Shown: in pieces, positions 18,107 through 27,472 of the stretch | Layout of the letters: each line of letters starts with the position of its first letter | How positions within the stretch are numbered: position 1 is the first letter of the stretch | Source of the DNA: Clostridium thermosuccinogenes | GTDB taxonomy: Bacteria > Bacillota > Clostridia > Acetivibrionales > DSM-5807 | Assembly (NCBI RefSeq): GCF_002896855.1 | Contig: NZ_CP021850.1 | Location: forward strand, 2,939,665 to 3,003,664 | DNA length: 64,000 nt | Direction of reading: 5' to 3' | The notes under the pieces: model-generated | The model's database searches: none | Told to the model about the DNA's origin: nothing | Seen by the model: only the letters and a program-made list of their open reading frames with translations | Program-made: the position numbers and the translations under genes

Positions 18107-18136
18107 CCCAATTTCCGTTCCGTAAGGGAAATTGGG
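18107..18136 (-). terminator. terminator after the DinB-like gene at 18194
   Basis: A 10-bp perfect stem (CCCAATTTCC at 18107-18116 with GGAAATTGGG at 18127-18136) has a 10-base loop. On the minus strand it is followed by a T-rich stretch (GTCAAAGTTTTAATTTT). Confidence 0.7.
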
Positions 18137-18193
18137 CCAATACTCTTTTATGCGTTGTTTTAAAGACAATAACACGTAAAATGCTAAATGCGC

Positions 18194-18730
18194 CTATTTG
18201 AATCCATGTTTTCTATACGCTTCATATAAAAATCGTCCATAACCTATTTCCGCTGCATTTTTCATTAATTCTGCATTCAGCCAAAGTGCAATATTGGCAA
18301 AGTTCGTATCTTCTAACGGCCATTTAGCATAATGTTTTAATTGAAAATCTTCGTCGGACAAATCATTTAATCTGGATATCCATTTATTATGTAATGACTC
18401 TATGGTTGCTTTTGCCTTTTCAACACTTCCCGGCCAAAGGATATCTTCTTTTTCTAAAGTGCCTTCTCCAAAGTTTTTATCTAATGCAATACTCCACCAA
18501 TAAATGATATGCCACATTATCCATGCAATACTAGACGGTCCAATCTCATAGCTTTCGGTTTCAGGCCAATCTATACACCATTTACCATCTTTCTTTCTCA
18601 CCTGTAACCCTTTGGGATTGAATGACCAATGAGCCTCTTCCTCCCCTATGTTGTCCGTATGATAAAGATAAAGCTGCCAGCACATATCTAGCTGAAACAG
18701 TATACTTTCTTTTATTCCAAAATCCTTCAT
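18194..18730 (-). CDS. DinB-like (YfiT/DinB superfamily) protein
   Basis: This 178-residue protein has a helix-bundle pattern and the segment SSIAWIMWHIIYWWSIALD around residue 65, where the histidine corresponds to a metal ligand of DinB-type proteins. WCIDWPETE just before it is also seen in family members. The ATG follows AAGGAG by about 10 bases. A hairpin terminator lies 58 bases downstream. It is unrelated in sequence to the other DinB-like protein at 11045 apart from the fold signature. The reaction is unknown. Confidence 0.7.
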   Translation of the reverse strand: MKDFGIKESILFQLDMCWQLYLYHTDNIGEEEAHWSFNPKGLQVRKKDGKWCIDWPETESYEIGPSSIAWIMWHIIYWWSIALDKNFGEGTLEKEDILWPGSVEKAKATIESLHNKWISRLNDLSDEDFQLKHYAKWPLEDTNFANIALWLNAELMKNAAEIGYGRFLYEAYRKHGFK

Positions 18731-19051
18731 TGATTATGACACTCCTTATACATTCACCTTTTTGATTAACTAATATTATGCACATATCGAGGGCTTAAAT
18801 TGTGTTGCTAGATTCGCTCATATCGGAGCTTGATTTTTGTAAAAATATCCATGGATACCTGCTTGCTCGCAATTCTAAAGATGCACCTTTCTATAATTGC
18901 TTCGAAACAAGCGACAGCTACATTGACTGACATACTGAGAACTTTTCAACTTTGGGAGTATGTAAAATTCCTATTGCAAAGAATTAGATGCACATGATCA
19001 CCTATTCAAAATTAGGGTGACTGTGTTACCAATAGACTGTGCGTGCCTTCG
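18731..19051. other. intergenic region left of IS256-type element
   Basis: This 321-base stretch holds the promoter of the DinB-like gene and then sequence without recognisable genes. Its last bases (GTGCCTTCG, 19043-19051) are the left target duplication of the IS256-type element. No regulatory motif was recognised. Confidence 0.5.
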
Positions 19052-19184
19052 TTATAGTCTTATGTAGTGGTGTAAAATCGGCAGCGTAATTCCGGTGGTA
19101 AATATTGTCCTTTGACAAACGAGCCACGATATGGCATCTACTTTATTAGGTCTCACAAATCAATAAGGTAGAGGAGGTCATATC

Positions 19185-20414
19185 GTGGCTACAAAAGATA
19201 TAATGCCATTAATCGAAGAAATTTTCAAGGTTTATGGAGATGTAAAAAATGGAGATTTTATGCGTGAGACCATGGCATTCATCCTACAAAAGCTGATGGA
19301 GGCTGAAGTAACGGCAAAAATCGGCGCTCAAAAGTATGAGCGTACCGATGAACGGAACAACCATCGCAACGGTACCCGTACCAGACCCTACGAGACCCGT
19401 CTGGGAACAATTGAACTAAAAATACCGAAGCTGCGTGAGGGAAGCTATTTCCCAAGTTTCTTGGAGCCTCGCCGCATGTGGGAAAAAGCACTGGTCAATG
19501 TAATTCAAGAGGCCTATGTCCATGGGGTCAGCACTCGCAAGGTGGATGAACTGGTTCAAGCGCTTGGGATGGAAGGGATTGATAAGAGCGCCGTATCCCG
19601 TATCAGTCAGGAGCTGGACGAACATGTCCAAGGGTTTGTTCACCGCCCTTTGACATTACAATACCCATATTTACGGCTAGATGCAACCTTTCCAAAGGTC
19701 CGTGAAGGCGGGCATGTAGAAAACATGGCACTGGTGGTTGCAGTAGGTGTGAATGAAAATGGGGAACGAGAAATACTGGGCTTTGATATAGGTATGGCAG
19801 AGAGTGGTCCTTTTTGGACAGACTTTTTACGCCGTTTGGTAAGCCGAGGCCTAAGAGGAGTGAAACTGGTCATCAGTGACGCCCATGAAGGCCTGAAAGG
19901 GGCAATAAACGAAGTATTAAGCGGTTGTGCATGGCAGCGGTGTCGGGTGCATTTTATGCGTAATGTATTATGCCAGGTACCTCGCAAACAACAAGGAATG
20001 GTATCGGCCATTGTTAGGACTATTTTTGCTGCACCTGATCAGAAGGCTGCAAAAGAACAACTATACACGGTTGTTTCCCAGTTGAAGGACCGATTCCCCA
20101 AGGCAATGGAAATCCTGGAGAATGGGTGCGAGAATGTGCTGCAGTACATGGCCTTTCCATCGGAGCATTGGGCACAGATCCATTCGACAAACCCGTTGGA
20201 ACGGTTAAACAGAGAGATACGGCGAAGGACAGATGTTGTGAGCATATTTCCAAACCGCCCGTCGGTACTACGACTGGTAGGGACATTACTCATTGAGCAG
20301 CATGAGGAGTGGCAGATTGGCCGTAGATATTTCAGCAAGGAATCAATGAACAAGGTAGTAAATCCAGCGCTTGCTCCCTATACTCTGTCGTCGACATCAC
20401 TGCTGCACAAATAA
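19185..20414 (+). CDS. IS256-family (Mutator-type) transposase
   Basis: This 409-residue DDE transposase shows YPYLRLDATFPKVREGG (first Asp about residue 165), LVISDAHEGLKGAI (second Asp about 229) and STNPLERLNREIRRRTDVV (Glu about 335), all in the expected order. The GTG start at 19185 follows GAGGAGG by about 8 bases. Length and motifs are those of an active enzyme. Confidence 0.95.
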   Translation: MATKDIMPLIEEIFKVYGDVKNGDFMRETMAFILQKLMEAEVTAKIGAQKYERTDERNNHRNGTRTRPYETRLGTIELKIPKLREGSYFPSFLEPRRMWEKALVNVIQEAYVHGVSTRKVDELVQALGMEGIDKSAVSRISQELDEHVQGFVHRPLTLQYPYLRLDATFPKVREGGHVENMALVVAVGVNENGEREILGFDIGMAESGPFWTDFLRRLVSRGLRGVKLVISDAHEGLKGAINEVLSGCAWQRCRVHFMRNVLCQVPRKQQGMVSAIVRTIFAAPDQKAAKEQLYTVVSQLKDRFPKAMEILENGCENVLQYMAFPSEHWAQIHSTNPLERLNREIRRRTDVVSIFPNRPSVLRLVGTLLIEQHEEWQIGRRYFSKESMNKVVNPALAPYTLSSTSLLHK

Positions 20415-20572
20415 AATGCTTGCTTTTTTAGCTGATTCCTGAGGTGGTTTTCCTATACGGACTTCCGCATAGGCAGCGTCCGCCATGCTATAATGGAAAA
20501 TTACGGGGGATGTGGTAAACTTAAGCTTGCTTCTTCCCTTCATCCCTCGGCACTAAAAACAGGGCATGGCGG

Positions 20573-20621
20573 AATGTGGTTGTCAAGGAAAAGCCTGTTT
20601 TTGGCCCTTGACAACCACATT
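20573..20621 (+). terminator. strong hairpin in the 3' end of the IS256-type element
   Basis: A 16-bp perfect inverted repeat (20573-20588 with 20606-20621, arms AATGTGGTTGTCAAGG and its complement) surrounds a 17-base loop. No long T run follows. It may end transcription from the transposase gene or block transcription entering the element from the flank. Confidence 0.55.
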
Positions 20622-20728
20622 AGCGATAATATCAGAGACCAAAGTAGATGCTAATTTACACCACTTGACAAGACGCTATCGTGCCTTCGAATTAAATTTC
20701 TATGTGTTCTTGCTTCCACTTACTTATT

Positions 20729-21562
20729 TCACGGCTTTCTACCCATATACAATTGAAAAACATAATCCACCTTATGATGGCCGCCATGCTTTAATATGAC
20801 TTCCTTTATTCCTTCGTACAAGGCTACCCTGAGGTCAACCGGCAAGCTTCTATGGTCTGAAAAGGTATCAAGAAGCTCTATATATTCGTCTGCACTGTAT
20901 GTTCGCGATGCATCATATAGCTTTGTAGTAACTTGACTAAACCCATACCGCTCTAAGCAATCGAATCCAAATCTCTTACAGATTTCAGACGGCTTCAAAA
21001 AATCGTCCTTGGATTTTCTAACCGGCCTTTCTTTTGAAACATAATAGCTATAATAGTATTTTTCATATACCGTTTGGATTTCCTCATAGAGTTCTTCACC
21101 TTGGGCTGGAACAGGATTACCGCGAAACAGGGCGAATACCCCTACTTTTTTTAAAAGACGGAAAACCTTTGGACACCCTATTTCCGCATCCACCCAATGG
21201 AAAGAGGTTGCGGCATATATCAAATCAAAGTTTTCATCATCCAATGAAACATCCTCGAAAGTAGATGTAATTACATTAAAGTTATTGTATTCTTTGAATT
21301 TCTCCAATAGAAATTCTGTCATATTCTTACTTATCTCCACAGCAGTTACAACGTACCCCGAGTCAAGGAAGGGGGCAGTTGCTTTCCCGGTCCCCGCGCC
21401 TATCTCAAGGGCTTTTTTACCTTTTCCCGGCCAGGAATATCGAATAACGTCTGCAAAAAGTTCATCTGGGTATCCCCACCGTATCTTGTCATAGTTCATG
21501 ACAATCTCGTCAAAGATCATCCTATTGTTACGCTCCCATCCTGTTTTATTTTGTGTACCCAT
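20729..21562 (-). CDS. class I SAM-dependent methyltransferase
   Basis: This 277-residue cytoplasmic methyltransferase has motif I LEIGAGTGKAT at about residues 52-62, an acidic motif II (VTAVEISKNM) and FDLIYAATSFHWVD around residue 115. The last is common in small-molecule methyltransferases of the Methyltransf_11/25 groups. The ATG follows AAGGAG by about 7 bases. The acceptor is unknown. The IS256-type element lies 40 bases beyond its stop and does not cut it. Confidence 0.85.
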   Translation of the reverse strand: MGTQNKTGWERNNRMIFDEIVMNYDKIRWGYPDELFADVIRYSWPGKGKKALEIGAGTGKATAPFLDSGYVVTAVEISKNMTEFLLEKFKEYNNFNVITSTFEDVSLDDENFDLIYAATSFHWVDAEIGCPKVFRLLKKVGVFALFRGNPVPAQGEELYEEIQTVYEKYYYSYYVSKERPVRKSKDDFLKPSEICKRFGFDCLERYGFSQVTTKLYDASRTYSADEYIELLDTFSDHRSLPVDLRVALYEGIKEVILKHGGHHKVDYVFQLYMGRKP

Positions 21563-21660
21563 TTTAAACTCCTTATATATAGTTGGCTTATATAATGATC
21601 ACAGTTCGATCTGTCACGTTTTTCCACACAACAGACTGATTGATCGGGAGTTAACTTTTA

Positions 21661-21776
21661 GCAATTTGATTATTGAGCTATTATCGTCTAATTGGAAAAT
21701 CATGGCTTCATCATTATTTCATACTTTTCCCCTATAGTCAATTTTAAAGTAAAAATTCAGAAGGAATCTTCCACCT
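21661..21776. repeat. intergenic repeat shared with 38725-38818
   Basis: Within a 297-base gap, this stretch resembles 38725-38818 with small gaps. Shared pieces in order are GTC..TTAATT/CTAATT, AT-ATC, TTATTATTTCATA, TTTTCCC, CAATT and AGGAATCTT. It is too degenerate to define ends. No gene is visible here. Confidence 0.45.
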
Positions 21777-21859
21777 TGATGTTCATTAGTGCAATATTAT
21801 AATGACACAAATAAACGGATGTCTAAAGTCTATATGCCTATATGCATATTTAATTTTTC

Positions 21860-22363
21860 TCACCATATACAGACCATAATTAATGCGCTAACTACACCGC
21901 CGATGGCAAACACCGGAATCATTGGCAGCATAGCCTTAACGTGGAACAGTTTCTGATGATACTCCTTGTCCATATGCTCTGTTCCCGGAAGACGAACTCT
22001 CTTAATCCTTGGGAACAGCACCCAATCCAAAATGCAGGTATCAAAGACTACAAGCACAATAATATATCCATACACAGCGAACAACCCCTGGACAAAGCTT
22101 ACTGCGCCTGCCATATGAGCCATCCATGCAAAAATAAAAGCAAAAAGGATCAATGCAACCACTTTTTTGATTATCATGATTACGGTAAGTTTCTTTTTGA
22201 TTTTCTCTTTGTGCTGTGAACGGTAGTATTCTTCCTGTATTTCCGGAGGGTAATCATTGATAAAGCTGATGGGATTTATCAGCAGCATACCGAACACCAA
22301 AACTCCAAATACAGCCATCATGATTACACACTCAATAATGTAGGTTGTTATGCTGAACATCAT
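21860..22363 (-). CDS. four-helix membrane protein, function unknown
   Basis: This 167-residue integral membrane protein has hydrophobic segments at about residues 6-30, 62-85, 88-112 and 143-166. A cytoplasmic-looking charged loop (YYRSQHKEKIKKK) lies near 46-58, and a second loop carries LPGTEHMDKEYHQK. The double ATG at 22363 follows AGGAGG closely, so expression should be strong. No motif links it to a transport or enzyme family. It lies alone between the methyltransferase and the adenylyltransferase. Confidence 0.65.
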   Translation of the reverse strand: MMFSITTYIIECVIMMAVFGVLVFGMLLINPISFINDYPPEIQEEYYRSQHKEKIKKKLTVIMIIKKVVALILFAFIFAWMAHMAGAVSFVQGLFAVYGYIIVLVVFDTCILDWVLFPRIKRVRLPGTEHMDKEYHQKLFHVKAMLPMIPVFAIGGVVSALIMVCIW

Positions 22364-22485
22364 GTACCTCCTGTGAAAAACCGTCTCTTTACAAAGCCGG
22401 ATTTCTGTTTGCAGATGTTTTCATATATATAAACTTATCTATGTAATGAGCACGGGGCAGCAGAACTTACAGCCGATCTTAAATA

Positions 22486-23334
22486 TTACGAAATTTGCTC
22501 TTTCACCATTCTCAAATATTCCCTTATTCCGTCTTCTTCCTCCTGCCGATAAATGAACCCAAAATGGGAGGCCACCTTCAATGCCAGCGTGTGGAACAAA
22601 TTACACATCGCATCAATAGCTGCCCAAACATCGGTATAATTGCTGCCGGAATAGGTGGCGGCATATTGTGCATATAGCTCCGGAGAAAGATATTTTTTAA
22701 AATATTTGCCGTTTTTGCCTGTGGAAAGGTTGTATCCATATTGCGTACCGATATAGTAGTTAATCATATCGTGCAATTCAGAACGAACATAAACATTCAG
22801 CATATGCATGACATAAGGAAGCTCATCTCGTGCTATGCCTTTTGCCACATTATTTAAGCACCACCAGAAATTATTACAGCAGGAGTAAAAGAAAAGCGGT
22901 GATGGCGGTTTTATATGCCAATATTTGCCGTTTGGAACCACCCGGGGAGGTAAAAAGCCTCTGCCATTGTCTTTATCGAGCAGAACAACAGCTGGCTCTC
23001 CGTCGTCAATGTATTTATTAAAAACAAAAGAAAGGTCAATGCGAACTCCATCAGGATAAATCATCATATAGTTAAAATTACCGTCTCCGACAGGGTTACG
23101 CATGGCTTCCGGCATCTGCATAATCAAAGGCTTGCCAAAGCGTTCTTCAATCCATGCAGGATTGTTGTAGAAGGGTGTAATGTCTTCTACAAAATAAGTG
23201 ATATCATAATCCTGATATATATCCTTTGGCACCTCGGAGTTTGCCCGCGAACCGGCCAGCAGTACTGCCCGAATACGCTCATCAGCCTTGGCCACGTCTA
23301 ATATCAAGTTCATAACTTCTTGTTCTGTCCGCAA
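22486..23334 (-). CDS. aminoglycoside 6-adenylyltransferase-like nucleotidyltransferase, ANT(6) family
   Basis: This 282-residue protein matches the streptomycin adenylyltransferase family (AadE/ANT(6)-I), which transfers AMP from ATP to streptomycin. It shows AVLLAGSRAN (residues 24-33), the metal-binding DYDITYFV (about 42-49), GVRIDLSF (about 96-103), and the later HKPPSP-like stretch and YVRSELHDMINYYIG. The start is TTG at 23332-23334 with GGAGGAG 8 bases upstream. It could be an intrinsic relative without resistance function, so phenotype cannot be claimed. The N-terminal stump of a methyltransferase gene precedes it. Confidence 0.85.
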   Translation of the reverse strand: MRTEQEVMNLILDVAKADERIRAVLLAGSRANSEVPKDIYQDYDITYFVEDITPFYNNPAWIEERFGKPLIMQMPEAMRNPVGDGNFNYMMIYPDGVRIDLSFVFNKYIDDGEPAVVLLDKDNGRGFLPPRVVPNGKYWHIKPPSPLFFYSCCNNFWWCLNNVAKGIARDELPYVMHMLNVYVRSELHDMINYYIGTQYGYNLSTGKNGKYFKKYLSPELYAQYAATYSGSNYTDVWAAIDAMCNLFHTLALKVASHFGFIYRQEEEDGIREYLRMVKEQIS

Positions 23335-23371
23335 TATTTATCTCCTCCTACATACCAACATAATATTAGTC

Positions 23372-23488
23372 TTAAGTAGAAGGATATCTTTCATTTCTAA
23401 TCCGGTCAACTATATCTTCGCCCCACCCTGCTTTTCGATTATCAAAGGCCTCTTCCCAAGCCATCTTGTTTAATTTATTGAAATTCAT
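23372..23488 (-). pseudogene. N-terminal remnant of a SAM methyltransferase gene
   Basis: A 38-codon frame starts at an ATG with GAGGAG about 11 bases upstream and reads MNFNKLNKMAWEEAFDNR, KAGWGEDIV and DRIRNERYPST before a TAA. This opening (NK.AWEEAF..R..GWGEDIV..L..E.YPF) is typical of the first 35 residues of a class I methyltransferase. The catalytic domain is absent. The start signals are intact, so a short peptide may still be made. Confidence 0.6.
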
Positions 23489-23778
23489 AATGTATTCATC
23501 TCCTCTTGTTCAAATTTGATTATATCATATAGGTATTATAAAAAGTGCAGATGTTTGCATTGAGTGTACATCCATCCTGTCTCCTCAACCTATGATTTTA
23601 TAAAGTATGAGCTATACTTCAACCTTTTCTGTTTATATTGAGTAAAAAGACGGCATCAACTTATTACTATCCCTTGAGATTCCTGTAAAGCTACAAAAAT
23701 TCTTTTTGACATAGACAATAAAAAATATATTGGGTAAGATAGGTGTAAAGAATGGTATAAACTACTGGAGGGGGACAA

Positions 23779-25959
23779 ATGAGTTTTAATCCAGCTAAAT
23801 GGGTGAGAGCAGGAAGCTGCGAAGCTCCATACATACGAAAAACTTTTACTGCCGATGACTTTACTGAAGCAAGGATCAATATATGTGGCCTGGGCTTCTT
23901 TCAACTGTACATCAATGGAAATCGTGTATCAGATCATGTTCTCGTTCCTGCATGGACAGATTATGAGGATAGGGGCAAGCGCAGACTTCTTTATCCAATT
24001 AACGACAAATTCACACACCGTATTTATTATCTAAGCTATGATATAACTTCATACCTTGTAAAGGGCAAAAATGGTATAGGAGTTCTTTTAGGCAACGGAT
24101 GGTACAACCAAAATAAGAGAAATGTAGAAGGAGATCTTTGGTATGACAAGCCAAAGCTCATTTTTAACATAATATTAAAAACTAAAACCGGTGAAGAATA
24201 CGTGGTATCCGATGAAACTCTAAAATGGACTCAAAGCCATGTTATAGAGAACAATATATATTTTGGTGAAAAACACGACTTAAGCCTTAAGCTTCCCGAC
24301 TTCAGCCTAAGCACTTTTGACGATAGCAGTTGGAAAGCGGTTTCAATACTGGAGGACACCCATTCCATTATGGAACTTCAAACCTGCCCTGCTGATAAAA
24401 AAATCCGTACGATAAAGCCCACTATAGTTAAAAGACTTAACGACTCTATTATCTACGACTGCGGTGAAAATACTGTAGGGTGGGTCAAGCTGGAATACCA
24501 GGGGGAGGATGGAGGCTTCGTCAAGGTAGCACACGCAGAAGTATTAGCTGAAGACAACAGTTCCCTGTCCTATGACAGTGCTGGTGGAAATGACCAGATT
24601 CAGACGGATACATATATTAATATTCCAAAGAATACTATCTTAGAGCCAGAATTTGACTGGCACGGTTTTAGATATTTTCAGGTATATGGCGACGCTAAGC
24701 CTTTAGAAGTTGCAGTTATCCATACAGACATACCTGTTACATCTTCCTTTGATAGTGATAATGAAATGCTCAACTGGCTATATAAAACCATGATAAATAC
24801 CTTTTTATGCAATGCGCATCTGGGAGTTCCTTCTGACTGCCCCCACCGTGAACGCCTCGGATATACAGGGGATGGCCAGCTAGTTTGTGACACAGGTATG
24901 CTGCTATTGGGAAGCCGTTTGTTCTACAAAAAGTGGATGCAGGATATTGCCGACTGTCAGGATCCCAACACTGGTCATGTTCAGCATACAGCACCGTTTT
25001 ATGGCGGCGGAGGAGGCCCTGGGGGCTGGGGATGTGCCATTGTGGAAGTTCCATACAGGTATTATAAGCATTTTGGAGACAAGGAGATACTAGAGAAGTA
25101 TTATCCTCACATGGTCAAATATATCGAATACCTTTACAATCATTCGGAAAATGGGCTTGTAGTTTCAGAAGAAAAGGGTGGCTGGTGTTTAGGTGAGTGG
25201 TGTGCTCCCCCTCATGTAATGCTGCCGGAGCCTTTTATAAACACATACTTTTATATCAAGTCGATGGAGAAGATGAAGGAGATTGCAGATGTACTGAATA
25301 TCCCCTTCCAGTTTGACGAGCGGATTGCATTTTCCAAGCAGGCTCTAATAGATACTTACTACGATGAAAAAAACAACTCCTTTTGTGGATCAGTGCAGGG
25401 GGCAGATGCTTTTGCATTGGATTTAAATATAGGTAATGCTGAGATGCTAAGAAATCTAGTGAAGAAATATAACGAAGCAAAGGTTTTGGATACAGGTATT
25501 TTCGGTACTGATGTGCTTATAAAAGTATTGTTTGAAAATGGGTTTGCCCAAACAGCATTTGACTTATTGACGCAAGACGGGTATCCATCCTTTGCTCATA
25601 TGAAAAATAATGGAGCAACAACATTCTGGGAGGACTGGCACGGTAAGAGTTCCCACAACCATCCTATGTTTGGTGCCTGTGTAAAATATCTGTACTATGG
25701 TTTGCTGGGCATTAAGCAGAATGAAGGCAGTGTAGGTTTTAGCTCTGTTACTATTTCACCCCAGTTTGTGAACGGACTTAACCATATAAAGGGTGAAATT
25801 GAGACAAAATCTGGTAAGATAGCTGTTGAATTAACTAAAAAAATCTCCACTGCAGATTGCTACATTTTAATTGACGGGTCAATTGATGCCAGCTTTAAAT
25901 ATAATAGGAATTGCCGTAAGCTGGTTATCGGGAAAAACCGTTTTACCATTGAGCTATAA
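23779..25959 (+). CDS. alpha-L-rhamnosidase, glycoside hydrolase family 78
   Basis: This 726-residue enzyme hydrolyses terminal alpha-L-rhamnose from plant or microbial glycans. It has N-terminal beta-sandwich domains (GFFQLYINGNRVSDHVL near residue 38, LGNGWYNQNK near 113) and a catalytic alpha/alpha barrel with SDCPHRERLGYTGDGQ at about 350-365 (general acid region). The stretch TTFWEDWHG at about 613-621 is where the catalytic base is expected, and a C-terminal beta domain follows. There is no signal peptide, so it acts in the cytoplasm on imported oligosaccharides. The ATG at 23779 has GGAGGGGG 6 bases upstream. It is a single gene; no transporter or regulator for rhamnosides lies beside it. 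Confidence 0.93.
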   Translation: MSFNPAKWVRAGSCEAPYIRKTFTADDFTEARINICGLGFFQLYINGNRVSDHVLVPAWTDYEDRGKRRLLYPINDKFTHRIYYLSYDITSYLVKGKNGIGVLLGNGWYNQNKRNVEGDLWYDKPKLIFNIILKTKTGEEYVVSDETLKWTQSHVIENNIYFGEKHDLSLKLPDFSLSTFDDSSWKAVSILEDTHSIMELQTCPADKKIRTIKPTIVKRLNDSIIYDCGENTVGWVKLEYQGEDGGFVKVAHAEVLAEDNSSLSYDSAGGNDQIQTDTYINIPKNTILEPEFDWHGFRYFQVYGDAKPLEVAVIHTDIPVTSSFDSDNEMLNWLYKTMINTFLCNAHLGVPSDCPHRERLGYTGDGQLVCDTGMLLLGSRLFYKKWMQDIADCQDPNTGHVQHTAPFYGGGGGPGGWGCAIVEVPYRYYKHFGDKEILEKYYPHMVKYIEYLYNHSENGLVVSEEKGGWCLGEWCAPPHVMLPEPFINTYFYIKSMEKMKEIADVLNIPFQFDERIAFSKQALIDTYYDEKNNSFCGSVQGADAFALDLNIGNAEMLRNLVKKYNEAKVLDTGIFGTDVLIKVLFENGFAQTAFDLLTQDGYPSFAHMKNNGATTFWEDWHGKSSHNHPMFGACVKYLYYGLLGIKQNEGSVGFSSVTISPQFVNGLNHIKGEIETKSGKIAVELTKKISTADCYILIDGSIDASFKYNRNCRKLVIGKNRFTIEL

Positions 25960-26453
25960 CTGATACCATATGGTTAATTGCTTAGTACAGGTCCAATGTA
26001 TCCAATATCTTCCACCGCCAAACGGAAAATATTTAACATTATTGTGACATAATGGGAAAGGTATCTGGATAATTAAAGAGCGGTTGGTATGTTGCCTCAA
26101 GCAATAAAATAAGGGTTTCCTGATATGGAAACCTCCGGCAAATTAATCTGGAGAAAAGCCATATGTCTGGAAACCCTTTATTTACAATCTTTTCAGTTCT
26201 GTATTTCTCAACCTCTGGCATCAATGTTACGCTTTCCACATGCTAGAGTTACCATTTCAATGTATTCGTTATCGGGAGCATGCTAAACATTATTACCATT
26301 TTCAAGGTATATGGAAACATATAAATAATTCCATTCTATGGTAACTGCATGCAAAGAGTGTTCCTTAAAAGCCTCAACGAAGTCTCTGTTTGAACTAATG
26401 TGGCAGCCTTTATCTCACCTGACCTTAATTCTATGTCAAACTTATTGCAATGT
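25960..26453. other. intergenic region between GH78 gene and ABC permease remnant
   Basis: This 494-base stretch has no accepted gene. The only clear structure is the inverted repeat at 26110-26179, reported separately. A 66-residue minus-strand frame (26039-26239) runs through that repeat and has no ribosome site. Confidence 0.5.
26110..26179. terminator. inverted repeat, probable terminator region for convergent genes
   Basis: Arms TAAGGGTTTCC (26110-26120) and GGAAACCCTTA (26169-26179) pair perfectly. The long spacer itself contains another GGAAACC copy, so alternative shorter hairpins are possible. T-rich sequence flanks both sides. It lies between the GH78 gene and the oppositely oriented permease remnant, as expected for a bidirectional stop. 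Confidence 0.45.
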
Positions 26454-27422
26454 TTAGTAGAACACAGCATCCCTTTTTCTATACCAAATGAAGCCTAATA
26501 CAGAGAGTACTGCAGCAATAACAGTGAGCACAACAAGCCCACCCCATTTCATACTTTCAACCGGAATTTTGGGAATATATGCAAATGGCGACAGTACCTC
26601 TAGCCATTCAGGTAACCCGAACATCATTACTGTAAACTGCGCGAAGAAGCAATACCCCAAGTAGCCGAATGCCGCACCTGCAGCTTTCGGAAACATCCCA
26701 ATCAATGCAGAGGTCAAACCAACCATTGTCCAAATTGCAGGAAGATAGCTCATACTAGCACTGAAGAATGTCGCTGCAGACGGCACATCTTCAACCGTTG
26801 CAGAGGCAAGTCCCCACAGTGACAGCGTACCAAGAGCTATCAGAAACACAGGCAGTATCATGGCAGGAATATAAGCAGAAGCAAGCAATTCACTGCGTGC
26901 TACCGCACGTGCTAACAAGTGTTCAGTTCGCATATTCCTTTCCTCTATGCGCAGCCTCATCAGAAAAGACACAGCTGCGACAGTGCTGATTATTGCCATG
27001 ATGCCTGTCAGCATTGTTAGGAACTCCTCAACAATTGTAAAATCTAAATTGGAATAAAATGCCGTTAATGATGTGTTCTCGCCGATCATTGTTTCAAGTT
27101 CTCCGAATAGAGACCCGAGTACAGCGCATAGCACGAATAAGACTGCCGCCCATGCTATTGCAGTGCCTCGTATCAGCCTTATGCTCAACGCAAGAGGGTT
27201 TTTCAGAAGTGCACTCGCCTCCTGTCTGCCTAAACGAGCGGAAATAAGTCCTTCACCCAAATCACGCCGAACACCCAGATAAAATGCAAATAGGGCTACC
27301 AAGCATGACGTTACGATTATTATAAGAATTGGCCACCATAAATTACGAACGTAGCTTTCTGTCATATGCATCAGCCCAAAGGGTGACGTGACAGTAAGAG
27401 CTTTTACTCCGCTACTATCACC
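26454..27422 (-). pseudogene. ABC transporter permease, 5' end removed by IS66 copy 2
   Basis: About 320 codons of a multi-helix ABC-2-type export permease read into the left end of the IS66 copy at 27423. The first intact native stretch is YGDSSGVKALTV, and the preceding residues are encoded by the element. Six or more membrane segments and the large charged loop VRRDLGEGLISARLGRQEAS near the start are visible. There is no N-terminal signal anchor, no start codon of its own, and no matching half on the other side of the element (29877 onward is unrelated). It is thus a truncated gene left by recombination. Confidence 0.8.
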
Positions 27423-27472
27423 GTAAGCGTCAAATAGCCCCCACCTTTGATTTAGCAGGGGCATAATATATA

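Larger units (their letters stand above)
19052..20680 (+). mobile_element. IS256-family insertion sequence, complete
   Basis: The element is 1629 bp, flanked by a 9-bp direct repeat GTGCCTTCG (19043-19051 and 20681-20689), the expected duplication size for IS256-type elements. Imperfect terminal inverted repeats are visible: AGTGGTGTAAA near the left end, matched by TTTACACCACT near the right end. The transposase gene is intact. The 3' noncoding part is about 260 bases and contains a 16-bp perfect hairpin at 20573-20621. It is inserted just downstream of the methyltransferase gene. Confidence 0.92.

Noticed and set aside
23706-23740. TTGACA upstream of the GH78 gene as promoter
   Set aside because: The nearest -10-like boxes give spacers of 14 or 23 bases, so no promoter was called.
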